DNA of 45,694 bases from an uncultured Bacteroidales bacterium (GTDB lineage: Bacteria; Bacteroidota; Bacteroidia; Bacteroidales; Bacteroidaceae), in contig CALGJF010000019.1 in NCBI GenBank assembly GCA_937914945.1, positions 1 through 45,694 of the forward strand. Reading direction: 5' to 3'. Positions 35,365 through 43,121 of the stretch are shown here, one piece after another (positions within the stretch are counted from its first letter, which is position 1; each line of letters begins with the position of its first letter). The notes beneath the pieces were generated by a model that saw only the letters and a list, made by a program, of their open reading frames with translations, ran no database searches and was not told where the DNA came from. Made by a program: the position numbers and the translations under genes.

Positions 35365-36768
35365 ATGGACAACAAAGGATACTTTGATTCACCGGAATTC
35401 CGCGAACTTTTACAAAGATATGAGCAGGCAGCAGAATCGGGCGCCTGCTCATATTTCGCTATGGAGGAACTGCGCGACTTAGAGGCATACTACATATTCC
35501 AAGACAGCCCGCTCATGGCCGAGGATGTGTATGAACTTGCCAAACGGTTGCATCCCGACTCACCCGACCTCGTAAAGATGGAGGTCAAGCTATCACTGAG
35601 CAAAGATGAGCCCGAGGTGGCCCTCGTGCTACTTGAAGGGCTCACTACGCCACACGATACAGAAACGAACCTACTCTTTGCCGAGACCTTCATTGCTTTG
35701 AAAGACTACAAGGAGGCACACGATATTATAATCGACCTGCTGAATCAACCAAGAATAACAAAAGAGACAGCGTGCGATGCGCTGGAGTTGCTGCTCGACG
35801 GAGGATTTGCACAAGAGGCCTTGCATATTACCGAGTATGCCCTCCAAGAGAACCCGCACGAAAAGTGCTTCTGGGAGATAAAGGCGGAATGTCTCATAGA
35901 ACTGCAAAACACAAACGCAGCCATAAACATATACAACAAACTGATAGACAACGACCCCTACTCCACATTCTATTGGGAACAACTTGCCCACATATACTAC
36001 ATGGTAAACAAATATGGCAGGGCCATAGAGTGTTTTGAATATGAACTTGCAATAGGCGAAGAGGTTGAATATGCCAACATGATGCAGGGCTACTGCTACT
36101 ACTTCCTGCGCAACTATCACAGAGCGCAAGAGATATTCGAGGTGCTTGCACAGAAATACCCCTCGTCGGCAATGCCGCGCTTCTACATAGCCCTGTGCCA
36201 ATATGCGACAGGCGAGAGAGAAAAAGCACTTAAAGGATTTGAGGATGTGGCCCACACTTGCGACAACGACAGTATTGAGGCAATGTTGGCACGCATAAAC
36301 CGCGCAATAATAATGAGCAAGATAGGGAATAGAGAAGGTGCTGCCGGTGCCATTTCCCTTGCTCTTCTTATGCACCCCGAGCAAATGAAACAATTACTCA
36401 TAGCTGGCGGCGAACTATACGAACTGCGCGACAAAGAAAACCTCACATTCAAGGAGATGAATATCATCGACATAAAGGAGTGGAGCCAGGAGGAGGAGTT
36501 GCTTGCCCTTGCAAGACACCTCATAAAATACAAGCATTGGAGCATAGCCAAGAGCGTGCTGCTCTATGCACGCCCCGACAAGGGCGACACCGCCGATTTT
36601 GATGCCTGCATTGCATACGCCATGCACAACGACGGAGATGAGAACGACATGCGCCCATACATAGAGAGCGCACTGAACGGAAAATCGGACCTGCTCTTTG
36701 AACTGTTCGGTATTGTTTACGATACAAATTTCACAGCCGAGACATTCATTGCCGGCATAAAAAAATAG
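35365..36768 (+). CDS. TPR-repeat protein downstream of glnS
   Basis: A 467-residue soluble protein built largely of tetratricopeptide-like helical pairs. Clear units include YKEAHDIIIDLLNQP, ALHITEYALQENPHEKCFWEIKAECLIELQNTNAAI, and YSTFYWEQLAHIYYMVNKYGRAIECFEYEL. It has no signal peptide. It starts 9 nt after glnS and is very probably in the same transcript. Function is unknown; protein-protein interaction is the usual role. Its stop codon (36766-36768) lies inside the stem of the terminator. Confidence 0.85.
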   Translation: MDNKGYFDSPEFRELLQRYEQAAESGACSYFAMEELRDLEAYYIFQDSPLMAEDVYELAKRLHPDSPDLVKMEVKLSLSKDEPEVALVLLEGLTTPHDTETNLLFAETFIALKDYKEAHDIIIDLLNQPRITKETACDALELLLDGGFAQEALHITEYALQENPHEKCFWEIKAECLIELQNTNAAINIYNKLIDNDPYSTFYWEQLAHIYYMVNKYGRAIECFEYELAIGEEVEYANMMQGYCYYFLRNYHRAQEIFEVLAQKYPSSAMPRFYIALCQYATGEREKALKGFEDVAHTCDNDSIEAMLARINRAIIMSKIGNREGAAGAISLALLMHPEQMKQLLIAGGELYELRDKENLTFKEMNIIDIKEWSQEEELLALARHLIKYKHWSIAKSVLLYARPDKGDTADFDACIAYAMHNDGDENDMRPYIESALNGKSDLLFELFGIVYDTNFTAETFIAGIKK

Positions 36769-36789
36769 AGCCTCGGCTCTATTTTTTTA
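36759..36789. terminator. bidirectional terminator between TPR gene and manC
   Basis: ATAGAGC (36765-36771) pairs with GCTCTAT (36776-36782) around a CTCG loop. An A run on the left and a T run on the right complete the stem. The TPR stop codon is inside the left arm. It lies between converging genes. Confidence 0.88.
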
Positions 36790-36805
36790 TTCTCTGCTTC
36801 TATGG

Positions 36806-37870
36806 TTATTTGTCGGAAAACTCCTTGATGCGATTCTCTTCGCTCATTTTACAGACAAGCAGATTGCCTTCATTTTCCGATACAATACAATTATCCATGC
36901 CAATAACCACCACGCTCTTCATTCCGCGCGTGTTCACAATACAACCATGCGTATCGCAGAAAGCGGTATCGGAAGCGCCAAGCGATGCATTACCGTTAAG
37001 GTCTTTTTGTACCTGATTGTGCAACGACACCCATGTGCCAAGGTCGCTCCAACCAAAATTAGAGGGGAATACAAAAATCTCCTCGGCACGCTCCATAATA
37101 GCATAATCGACAGAGATATTGCGGCACTCGGGGAAACGCTCGTTTACCATAGCCTGCTCCTCGCTTGTGAAATAATAGGGGTTGAGCGATTCAAATACAT
37201 CGGCAATGGGGCCCTGATACACACGGAAAGCATTTACAATGGTAGATACATTCCAGATGAAGATACCGGCATTCCAATAAAAATTATTCTTTGCTATATA
37301 TGCCTTTGCAGTGTCAAGATCGGGTTTCTCCTTGAACGAATCCACGCGGAACACCTCCTTGTTGGCAAGAGAAGCCGTTCCAAGCGCAGCCTCAATGTAG
37401 CCATAACCGGTGTCGGGGCGGGTGGGTTTAATGCCGAGAGTGAGAATAGCATCGGTATCGGCAACAAACTTCAATGAGGAGGTTATTATGCGACGGAATT
37501 CCACCACATCGGTAACAAAATGGTCGCTCGGAGTAACCACCATATTGGCATGCGGGTCTTTCTTCTTTATTTTCCATGCAGCATAAGCAATACAGGGTGC
37601 TGTATTCCTGCGGCATGGCTCTTTAAGAATATTCTCGGCAGGAATATCGGGCAACTGCTCCTGCACCAGCGGAGCATATTTCTCCGAGGTGAGAACCCAT
37701 ACATTTTCCATAGGGCATATATCGCCAAAACGCTCCACAGTGAGTTGCAAGAGCGATTTACCACAACCAAGCACATCTATAAACTGCTTGGGACAATCTA
37801 TTGTACTCATAGGCCAGAAACGGCTCCCTATGCCACCGGCCATAATTACCACATGATTGGAACTACTCAT
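36806..37870 (-). CDS. manC: mannose-1-phosphate guanylyltransferase
   Basis: Makes GDP-mannose from mannose 1-phosphate and GTP, the precursor for GDP-fucose and surface glycans. The 354-residue product begins at the ATG at 37870 (MSSSNHVVIMAGGIGSRFWP). The longer frame adds an artificial hydrophobic leader that spans the promoter. The nucleotidyltransferase signature AGGIGSRFWPMS...CPKQF is intact, with VTPSDHF and FVFPSNFGWSDLGTW downstream. It lacks the C-terminal phosphomannose isomerase domain of longer homologues. It is divergent from upxY, which fits a glycan-synthesis neighbourhood. Confidence 0.92.
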   Translation of the reverse strand: MSSSNHVVIMAGGIGSRFWPMSTIDCPKQFIDVLGCGKSLLQLTVERFGDICPMENVWVLTSEKYAPLVQEQLPDIPAENILKEPCRRNTAPCIAYAAWKIKKKDPHANMVVTPSDHFVTDVVEFRRIITSSLKFVADTDAILTLGIKPTRPDTGYGYIEAALGTASLANKEVFRVDSFKEKPDLDTAKAYIAKNNFYWNAGIFIWNVSTIVNAFRVYQGPIADVFESLNPYYFTSEEQAMVNERFPECRNISVDYAIMERAEEIFVFPSNFGWSDLGTWVSLHNQVQKDLNGNASLGASDTAFCDTHGCIVNTRGMKSVVVIGMDNCIVSENEGNLLVCKMSEENRIKEFSDK

Positions 37871-37938
37871 ATATATACAATATATAAAGTTACACCCTGC
37901 ATAGCAGATGTAACCGATTAATACTACTATAACAATTG

Positions 37939-37946
37939 CGAAGATA
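37939..37946 (-). promoter_or_regulatory. -7 element of the manC promoter
   Basis: The minus strand reads TATCTTCG, 68 bp before the manC ATG. It gives a leader of about 60 nt. Confidence 0.5.
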
Positions 37947-38055
37947 GAAAAAAAGAGAAGAAAGACGAAAAAAGATAATAAAATTTTCAACAACATTGCT
38001 TAATGACACATAAGCAAAAGCAATAATCAGCCCATTTTATAACTTTTTTGCAAAA

Positions 38056-38072
38056 AAGATAATGCTTATCTT
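38056..38072 (+). promoter_or_regulatory. 17-bp dyad at the -33 position of the upxY promoter
   Basis: AAGATAA-TGC-TTATCTT, a perfect 7-bp dyad, ends 19 bp before the upxY -7 box. It overlaps a second palindrome, CTTTTTTGCAAAAAAG (38043-38058). It occupies the place of the missing -33 TTG, so it may be an operator or activator site. Confidence 0.45.
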
Positions 38073-38091
38073 AAAAAAGAATATCTTTGTA

Positions 38092-38099
38092 TCATAAAT
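38092..38099 (+). promoter_or_regulatory. -7 element of the upxY promoter
   Basis: TATCTTTG, a perfect TAnnTTTG match, ends 13 bp before the TTG start codon of upxY. Transcription would begin about 7 nt before that codon. Confidence 0.6.
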
Positions 38100-38112
38100 T
38101 GCACATTGAACT

Positions 38113-38685
38113 TTGGCAACCCACACGGACAACGCTAACGACAAGCAATGGTTTGTTTTAAGAGTAACATACCAACGCGAACTTATTGCAAGAGACAAAT
38201 TCCAAGCAATAGGTATTGACAGTTTCGTCCCGATGCAAAGAGTGAGAAACATCGACAAAAAGGGGAAAACCACATGGAAAAGCATTGCCGCACTGCACAA
38301 TTATATATTCGTACATAGTACAAGAGATAAAATAGATTGTATAAAAAAGGAATATATACCATGGTTGCGATATGTAATATCGCCCAACCGCGACAGCGGC
38401 TCGCGCATAATGACCGTTCCCGACAGGCAGATGGAAAGTTTTATAGCCATCGCCGGTAACGAGGAGGAGAGAATTTTATACCTTAACCCCGACGAACTGA
38501 ACCTCACTAACGGCGACAGAGTGAGGATAGTCGATGGACCGTTCAAAGGAGCCGAAGGGATATTGATAAAGATAGAGCACAAGCGGGAAAAACGGGTTGT
38601 TGTGAAGATTGATGGCGTTACAGCCGTTGCCACCACATCAATACCGCAAACTTTAATTGAGAAAATTAACAAACATACACAATAG
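38113..38685 (+). CDS. UpxY/NusG-family transcription antiterminator
   Basis: NusG/RfaH-type elongation factor of the kind that opens Bacteroidales surface-polysaccharide operons. It has 190 residues: an NGN domain at about 10-110 (QWFVLRVTYQRELIARDKFQAIGIDSFVP) and a KOW domain near 130-165 (NGDRVRIVDGPFKGAEG). The only start that keeps the NGN domain intact is TTG at 38113; the first ATG lies inside that domain. The promoter -7 box ends only 13 bp upstream, so the mRNA is nearly leaderless. A WecA-like glycosyltransferase gene follows after 35 nt, but the plus-strand unit then ends, so its target operon may be short or lie elsewhere. Confidence 0.85.
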   Translation: MATHTDNANDKQWFVLRVTYQRELIARDKFQAIGIDSFVPMQRVRNIDKKGKTTWKSIAALHNYIFVHSTRDKIDCIKKEYIPWLRYVISPNRDSGSRIMTVPDRQMESFIAIAGNEEERILYLNPDELNLTNGDRVRIVDGPFKGAEGILIKIEHKREKRVVVKIDGVTAVATTSIPQTLIEKINKHTQ

Positions 38686-38720
38686 CAGAACAATTACTGC
38701 GTTATTAGATATATTCAGAT

Positions 38721-39896
38721 ATGGAAACAATGAGCAAGATTTATCATTTGTTAGTACCTTTTATCATTGCATTTTGCGCCACTCTTTGGGTACACCCGAA
38801 GATTCTAAAAATAGCAATATTGAAGAACCTTGTCGATAACCCCGACGAGCGCAAGCTGCAACGCCGCCCCGTTCCCGTAATGGGTGGTTTGGCTGTATTC
38901 TTCGGAATCACCGTGGGTATATGCTCCTCACAAATAACATTCTTCAGCCCCGGCGTGTTTGTGCTTATGGCAGCAATGATTATAATGCTTTACACCGGCA
39001 CCATAGACGACATCCTCGACCTTACACCCCGCACACGCTTTATCATTGAGATTGCCGTGGTGGCTTTTATCATTCTGGTCAACAATAGTGGAATAAACCA
39101 TTTCTGGGGCTTGTGGGGCATTGGTTTCATCCCCGCATGGATTGCAGGGCCGCTCACAATATTTGCAGCCGTAGGTATCATAAACGCCATAAACCTTATC
39201 GATGGTGTAAATGGCTTGTCATCGGGATTCTGCTTTATGGCATCGGTTATGTTTGCCATTATGCTATATATGTCGGGCAACACGGTAATGACCATTCTTG
39301 CAGTTTCGGCAGCCGGCGCCATTATCCCCTTCTTCCTCCACAACGTGTTTGGCAACACCACTAAAATGTTTATCGGGGATGGCGGAACGCTTGTCATCGG
39401 CACAATGATGTCCATGTTTGTTGTGAGCATACTAAAAGGAACATCGTTGAGCGCCGATTTTGCAAAGGAAGGCGTGGGACTTATTCCCTTCACGTTGGCA
39501 GTACTTGCAGTGCCTGTTTTTGACACTCTGCGTGTGATGTCAATGCGCATAATAAGGAAAAAATCGCCCTTCCACCCCGACAAGACACACCTTCACCACC
39601 TCTTTTTGGAGCTCGGTTTCTCGCACATAGGGACCACGGTTTCCATTCTGACACTAAACTTCCTTATCATCGTAGCGTGGTTTGTATCATACAGATTGGG
39701 TGCATCCGTCGATATGCAGTTGTATGTAGTGCTTTCGTTAAGCATTCTCATAACATTTGTATTTTATAAATTTGCGCAGGTGCAGATAAGGCATAACACT
39801 AAGATTCTACGACTCCTGCAAGGCATTGGCTCATTGCTGCAAATAGAAAAGAGAGGTATCTGGGCATGGGCTCAACGCATGATAGACAAATTGTAA
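38721..39896 (+). CDS. WecA/MraY-like glycosyl-phosphate transferase (GT4)
   Basis: Polytopic undecaprenyl-phosphate sugar-1-phosphate transferase that begins surface-glycan assembly; 391 residues, about ten helices. Family motifs are DNPDERKLQRRPVPVMGG, GTIDDILDLTPR (metal/polyprenyl site), NAINLIDGVNGLSSG, GDGGTLVIG and the histidine loop HPDKTHLHHLF. These fit WecA-type GlcNAc-1-phosphate transferases better than MraY, though the sugar is not certain. It is probably co-transcribed with upxY and ends at a 50-bp perfect palindrome. Confidence 0.92.
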   Translation: METMSKIYHLLVPFIIAFCATLWVHPKILKIAILKNLVDNPDERKLQRRPVPVMGGLAVFFGITVGICSSQITFFSPGVFVLMAAMIIMLYTGTIDDILDLTPRTRFIIEIAVVAFIILVNNSGINHFWGLWGIGFIPAWIAGPLTIFAAVGIINAINLIDGVNGLSSGFCFMASVMFAIMLYMSGNTVMTILAVSAAGAIIPFFLHNVFGNTTKMFIGDGGTLVIGTMMSMFVVSILKGTSLSADFAKEGVGLIPFTLAVLAVPVFDTLRVMSMRIIRKKSPFHPDKTHLHHLFLELGFSHIGTTVSILTLNFLIIVAWFVSYRLGASVDMQLYVVLSLSILITFVFYKFAQVQIRHNTKILRLLQGIGSLLQIEKRGIWAWAQRMIDKL

Positions 39897-39905
39897 TTAA
39901 CATAT

Positions 39906-39955
39906 AATTAAGACAACAGATGGTCGCCCGCGGGCGACCATCTGTTGTCTTAATT
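39906..39955. terminator. 50-bp perfect palindrome, bidirectional terminator
   Basis: Each half is a perfect complement of the other (centre 39930/39931), with arms AGACAACAGATGGTCGCCCG at 39911-39930 flanked by AATTA. It lies between the converging GT4 and Plug genes and contains the Plug stop codon (39950-39952). The arm core ACAGATGGT is shared with the terminator at 42124-42172. Confidence 0.9.
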
Positions 39956-41203
39956 GTTATCCAATTTATAGTTCAAACACCCTACCCCCACCAACTTATC
40001 GTAACGGGATGCGAACTCCCTATGATATATTAGAATAAGATACTCATTATCGGTATCGTAGAAATCCCCTTCTATCGCAGCAAGAGAGGCACTGCCACCT
40101 CCATCGGGCAACCACACATAAGAATAGTTATAGAGCCCGAGTTTCAGAAGCATCGACGCCCTATACACACCGTTCTTGACATCGTACATGAGTTTATTAT
40201 CGCTGCCGAATACGTTACCGCAAAAATCGCCCAACAGATAGTAACTGCCACCACTGCGATAGGGAGCATCGAGCACAAAGTGCATGAACACATAATCGGC
40301 CTCAATGGAGGTGCCATACCCCTCCAATGTATTTATGAAATATCGGCCATTCTCGTCGCGCACATTGGAATGGAATTTCTGCGGGGCATCGGTATAAAGC
40401 TCGGCATGATAATAGGGTTCCGCATAGGCGAGAGCAGCAATATTCATCCCCGCCACATCGGGGTCGGTGAGTTCAAAACGACGGTATTCATTACCTCCCT
40501 TGAAAATAAGCTTTTCATTATACACATATTGCAAGCTGTTGCCTGTAATATGGGTGGGCTTAATACCATGCACCATATTATCAAAACGCCTGTTCTGATA
40601 TACCACCGCATATACCTCGCCCGCAGGGTTCGATATATTATATTTGGGGTGGTGAACAGTGAAACTAACCTGCTGATGCTCTCTGTTGAGGTCTATATCG
40701 GTATTACCGCTGACAGCGGCACTGAGCGCAACGCGCGTATCCACCACCGAAAAGCGGAATTCGGCAACGACATCGCCATCGGCCTCATCATCAATAATTT
40801 CTACCTTGTAGTTACCCGATAGTTTAAGCGACACGTTCTCGTTTGGAATGGTAAACGTATAGTTTGTATAGAGAACGGTGGTATTCTCGGAGTTCTCCCA
40901 TTCCTCTATGGGCATATCGTTAAAACCATCAAGATAATCGATTTCAAACAAATCCGAAGGCTCCCATAGATAGTTGCAGTGGGTTATCTTACAAGTGAAA
41001 CGACGATAATCGTGCGACATCTCGTCAAACGAGAAATCCAACACATCATCACCACCCAAGCGCAATACAGGTGGCGCAGATACATTATCATTCATAACCA
41101 TCTGCAACGAGCGTATGCGCGATGAAAAAGAACGCATAAATTGTGCCTGTACCAATGAAATGGCAAAGAGGGTGAACACTAAATATAGTATCGTGCTTTT
41201 CAT
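39950..41203 (-). CDS. type IX secretion system Plug protein (DUF5103)
   Basis: Periplasmic T9SS component, related to the Plug protein shown in Flavobacterium to close the SprA translocon pore. The 417-residue product starts at the ATG at 41203, which opens a signal peptide (MKSTILYLVFTLFAISLVQAQ); the longer frame runs back through the promoter. Recognisable DUF5103 features are LRLGGDDVLDFSFDEMSHDY, THCNYLWEPSDLFEIDYLDGFND, and the C-terminal ...EYLILIYHREFASRYDKLVG. Together with PorQ and the sorting-tail glycosidase it supports an active T9SS. It is divergent from a DUF1460 amidase. Confidence 0.85.
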   Translation of the reverse strand: MKSTILYLVFTLFAISLVQAQFMRSFSSRIRSLQMVMNDNVSAPPVLRLGGDDVLDFSFDEMSHDYRRFTCKITHCNYLWEPSDLFEIDYLDGFNDMPIEEWENSENTTVLYTNYTFTIPNENVSLKLSGNYKVEIIDDEADGDVVAEFRFSVVDTRVALSAAVSGNTDIDLNREHQQVSFTVHHPKYNISNPAGEVYAVVYQNRRFDNMVHGIKPTHITGNSLQYVYNEKLIFKGGNEYRRFELTDPDVAGMNIAALAYAEPYYHAELYTDAPQKFHSNVRDENGRYFINTLEGYGTSIEADYVFMHFVLDAPYRSGGSYYLLGDFCGNVFGSDNKLMYDVKNGVYRASMLLKLGLYNYSYVWLPDGGGSASLAAIEGDFYDTDNEYLILIYHREFASRYDKLVGVGCLNYKLDNN

Positions 41204-41223
41204 GAATATACGATTTATTTTAG

Positions 41224-41231
41224 CGAAGATA
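41224..41231 (-). promoter_or_regulatory. -7 element of the Plug gene
   Basis: The minus strand reads TATCTTCG, 20 bp before the ATG at 41203, implying a short leader of about 12-15 nt. Confidence 0.5.
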
Positions 41232-41282
41232 GCCATTAAAACAGAATATTTGCCTATATTTACGTTAATATTTGTGTAAGGG

Positions 41283-42128
41283 ATGAGAAAGTATATATTA
41301 TTCGGCCTGCTCTTTTTTGCCACATACACGGCACAGGCGCAAGATATCATTTACAGCCGCACCGACAGCCTCTTCATAACACGGCTGCTGCAAAAGCACA
41401 AGCCCGGCGCTATGCCTCGGGGAGATTTGCTCCTTGCCATAGCCCATGAATTCATAGGCAACAGCTACGTGGCAGGCACACTTGACAAGGGGAAAGAGGA
41501 GCCCCTTATCATAAACACACAGGAGGTCGATTGTACCACCTTTGTAGAACAGGTGCTGGCTATATATGCAACCATAAGAGAGGGTGGCAACAAATTCCAA
41601 GCAGTATGCTGCAACCTGCAAAAAATACGTTACCGCAATGGTGTGCGTAAGGGGTATGCGAGCCGTCTGCACTACATAAGCCAATGGATTAACGACAGCG
41701 CCAAGCAACACATAATAAGGGAGATTGATTATGGCAAGGCTGGGAGCAAACAGCAGATAGACCTCCGTTTCATGAGCAGCCACCCTGCAAACTACAAACT
41801 ATTAAAAGAGGACAGCGCAATGGTAAAGGAGATTGAAAAATGGGAAAAGCCCTTGCGCGGAAGCATCATCCATTATCTGCCCAAAGAGGTTCTGAACAAT
41901 CCTTTCGGCGAACTACCTATACAAAATGGCGACATTATTGCACTTACCACAAACATCAAGGGACTCGATGTTACTCACATGGGGTTTGCTTTTTGGGAGA
42001 ACGGTAAATTACATTTACTGCATGCTTCGAGTGTGGCCGAGAAGGTTATAAAAGATAATAGCACACTCTACGATTACCAGAAAAACAAAAAAAGCCAAAC
42101 AGGAATAAGGGTGTTCAGGGTAAAATAA
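41283..42128 (+). CDS. DUF1460 N-acetylmuramoyl-L-alanine amidase-like protein
   Basis: Secreted cell-wall hydrolase of the DUF1460/NlpC-P60-like superfamily, 281 residues. It has a signal peptide (MRKYILFGLLFFATYTAQAQ). The likely nucleophile is Cys84 in QEVDCTTFVEQ. The likely catalytic histidine is in DVTHMGFAFW, with HLLHASS after it. It probably trims muropeptides or stem peptides in the periplasm. It is divergent from the Plug gene with only 79 bp between starts. Its stop codon (42126-42128) lies inside the terminator stem. Confidence 0.87.
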   Translation: MRKYILFGLLFFATYTAQAQDIIYSRTDSLFITRLLQKHKPGAMPRGDLLLAIAHEFIGNSYVAGTLDKGKEEPLIINTQEVDCTTFVEQVLAIYATIREGGNKFQAVCCNLQKIRYRNGVRKGYASRLHYISQWINDSAKQHIIREIDYGKAGSKQQIDLRFMSSHPANYKLLKEDSAMVKEIEKWEKPLRGSIIHYLPKEVLNNPFGELPIQNGDIIALTTNIKGLDVTHMGFAFWENGKLHLLHASSVAEKVIKDNSTLYDYQKNKKSQTGIRVFRVK

Positions 42129-42172
42129 AGACAGATGGTTGCACGCCTGGCGTGCAACCATCTGTCTTTATT
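42124..42172. terminator. bidirectional terminator between DUF1460 and OmpA genes
   Basis: A stem of about 23 bp (42124-42146 with 42150-42172) with a tiny CTG loop; the arms contain ACAGATGGTTGCACGC. Converging genes flank it and the DUF1460 stop is in the left arm. It shares the ACAGATGGT/ACCATCTGT core with the palindrome at 39906-39955. Confidence 0.9.
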
Positions 42173-42188
42173 GCTATACAACAAATTC

Positions 42189-42878
42189 TTATTTCAAAGT
42201 ACCATTGTTTGCAGCCTCAATCATAGCCTGGCTTGCATAGAGATAAATCTCTACGCGACGATTTTGCTTTCTGCCATCGGCTGTTGCATTATCTGCCACA
42301 GGTTGTTTAGAGCCATAGCCCTCAACGCTCTTTATTTGAGATGTAGCAACACCTTGCCCCATCAAATAGCTTGCCACGGAAGTAGCTCGGTTAACAGAAA
42401 GAGGATTATTGATTGCATCGTTACCGGTGCTGTCTGTGTGGCCGAAGATTGCAACATCGGCATCGCTATAAGTCTTTAACACCTTTGCAAACTGTGTAAG
42501 ATCGGCTTTTACAGCATCGTTGAGTTCTGATTTATTTGTTGCAAACAACACACCCGAGTTGAATGTAACCTTAACAGCTGTGAGGTTGTTCGCATCGGTG
42601 ATAGTCTCAACGGTTGCATTCTCTATCTCGGCAGCAGCTGCAGCAGCCTTGTCCATTCTGTTACCTATTACAGCACCGGCACCGGCACCTACAGCCGTAC
42701 CAACAGCAGCACCGATAGCCTTGTTACCTGCAAGATGACCTACCAAAAGACCAAGAGCTGCACCACCGGCAGCACCAATCACACTGCCTTTTGCGGTGTT
42801 ATTCATTGTTGAGCAACCGCTCATTACCACTGCAGTACACAGTACAATCACAAATGATTTAATTGAATTTAATTTCAT
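42189..42878 (-). CDS. OmpA-family lipoprotein with glycine-zipper segment
   Basis: A 229-residue outer-membrane lipoprotein (lipobox VMSGC, Cys22) that anchors the envelope to peptidoglycan. A glycine-zipper region spans about 31-75 (GSVIGAAGGAALGLLVG...GAGAGAVIGNRMD). The OmpA C-terminal domain lies at about 110-220, with the diaminopimelate-binding pattern FGHTDSTGND and NPLSVNRATSVASYL, and QNRRVEIYLY. It has its own promoter and shares a terminator with DUF1460. Its position next to a wall amidase is consistent with envelope maintenance. Confidence 0.93.
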   Translation of the reverse strand: MKLNSIKSFVIVLCTAVVMSGCSTMNNTAKGSVIGAAGGAALGLLVGHLAGNKAIGAAVGTAVGAGAGAVIGNRMDKAAAAAAEIENATVETITDANNLTAVKVTFNSGVLFATNKSELNDAVKADLTQFAKVLKTYSDADVAIFGHTDSTGNDAINNPLSVNRATSVASYLMGQGVATSQIKSVEGYGSKQPVADNATADGRKQNRRVEIYLYASQAMIEAANNGTLK

Positions 42879-42907
42879 AACTTATAAATGTTTAATTATT
42901 CATGTAA

Positions 42908-42915
42908 CAAATATA
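42908..42915 (-). promoter_or_regulatory. -7 element of the OmpA-lipoprotein gene
   Basis: The minus strand reads TATATTTG, a perfect match, with TTG 23 nt upstream. It lies 29 bp before the ATG. Confidence 0.6.
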
Positions 42916-43064
42916 GCATTATGGCCCGAATTCATAGCCAAATGCTGTGCAAAGGTAAATATTTCCTTGATATATTTATCAACGAATCCCTGTTTTTCAC
43001 CTTTTATACACAAAAAAGGAGAATTTATGGGCGAAACAAAGAAAGTTAGAATAATATATAAATA

Positions 43065-43072
43065 TATTTTTG
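43065..43072 (+). promoter_or_regulatory. -7 element of the proS promoter
   Basis: TATTTTTG, matching TAnnTTTG, 49 bp before the proS ATG, in AT-rich DNA without a clear -33 TTG. The rest of the 243-bp divergent gap holds no gene I can support. Confidence 0.55.
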
Positions 43073-43121
43073 TAAATTTGCCGTTCGTACAAAATAAGAA
43101 ACTATAAACACTTTAATATAT

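Noticed and set aside
39906..42172. Invertible (phase-variable) segment bounded by the two related palindromes
   Set aside because: Each palindrome is complete by itself and fits a terminator between converging genes. No invertase gene or promoter between short repeats is visible, and inversion would not switch any promoter.
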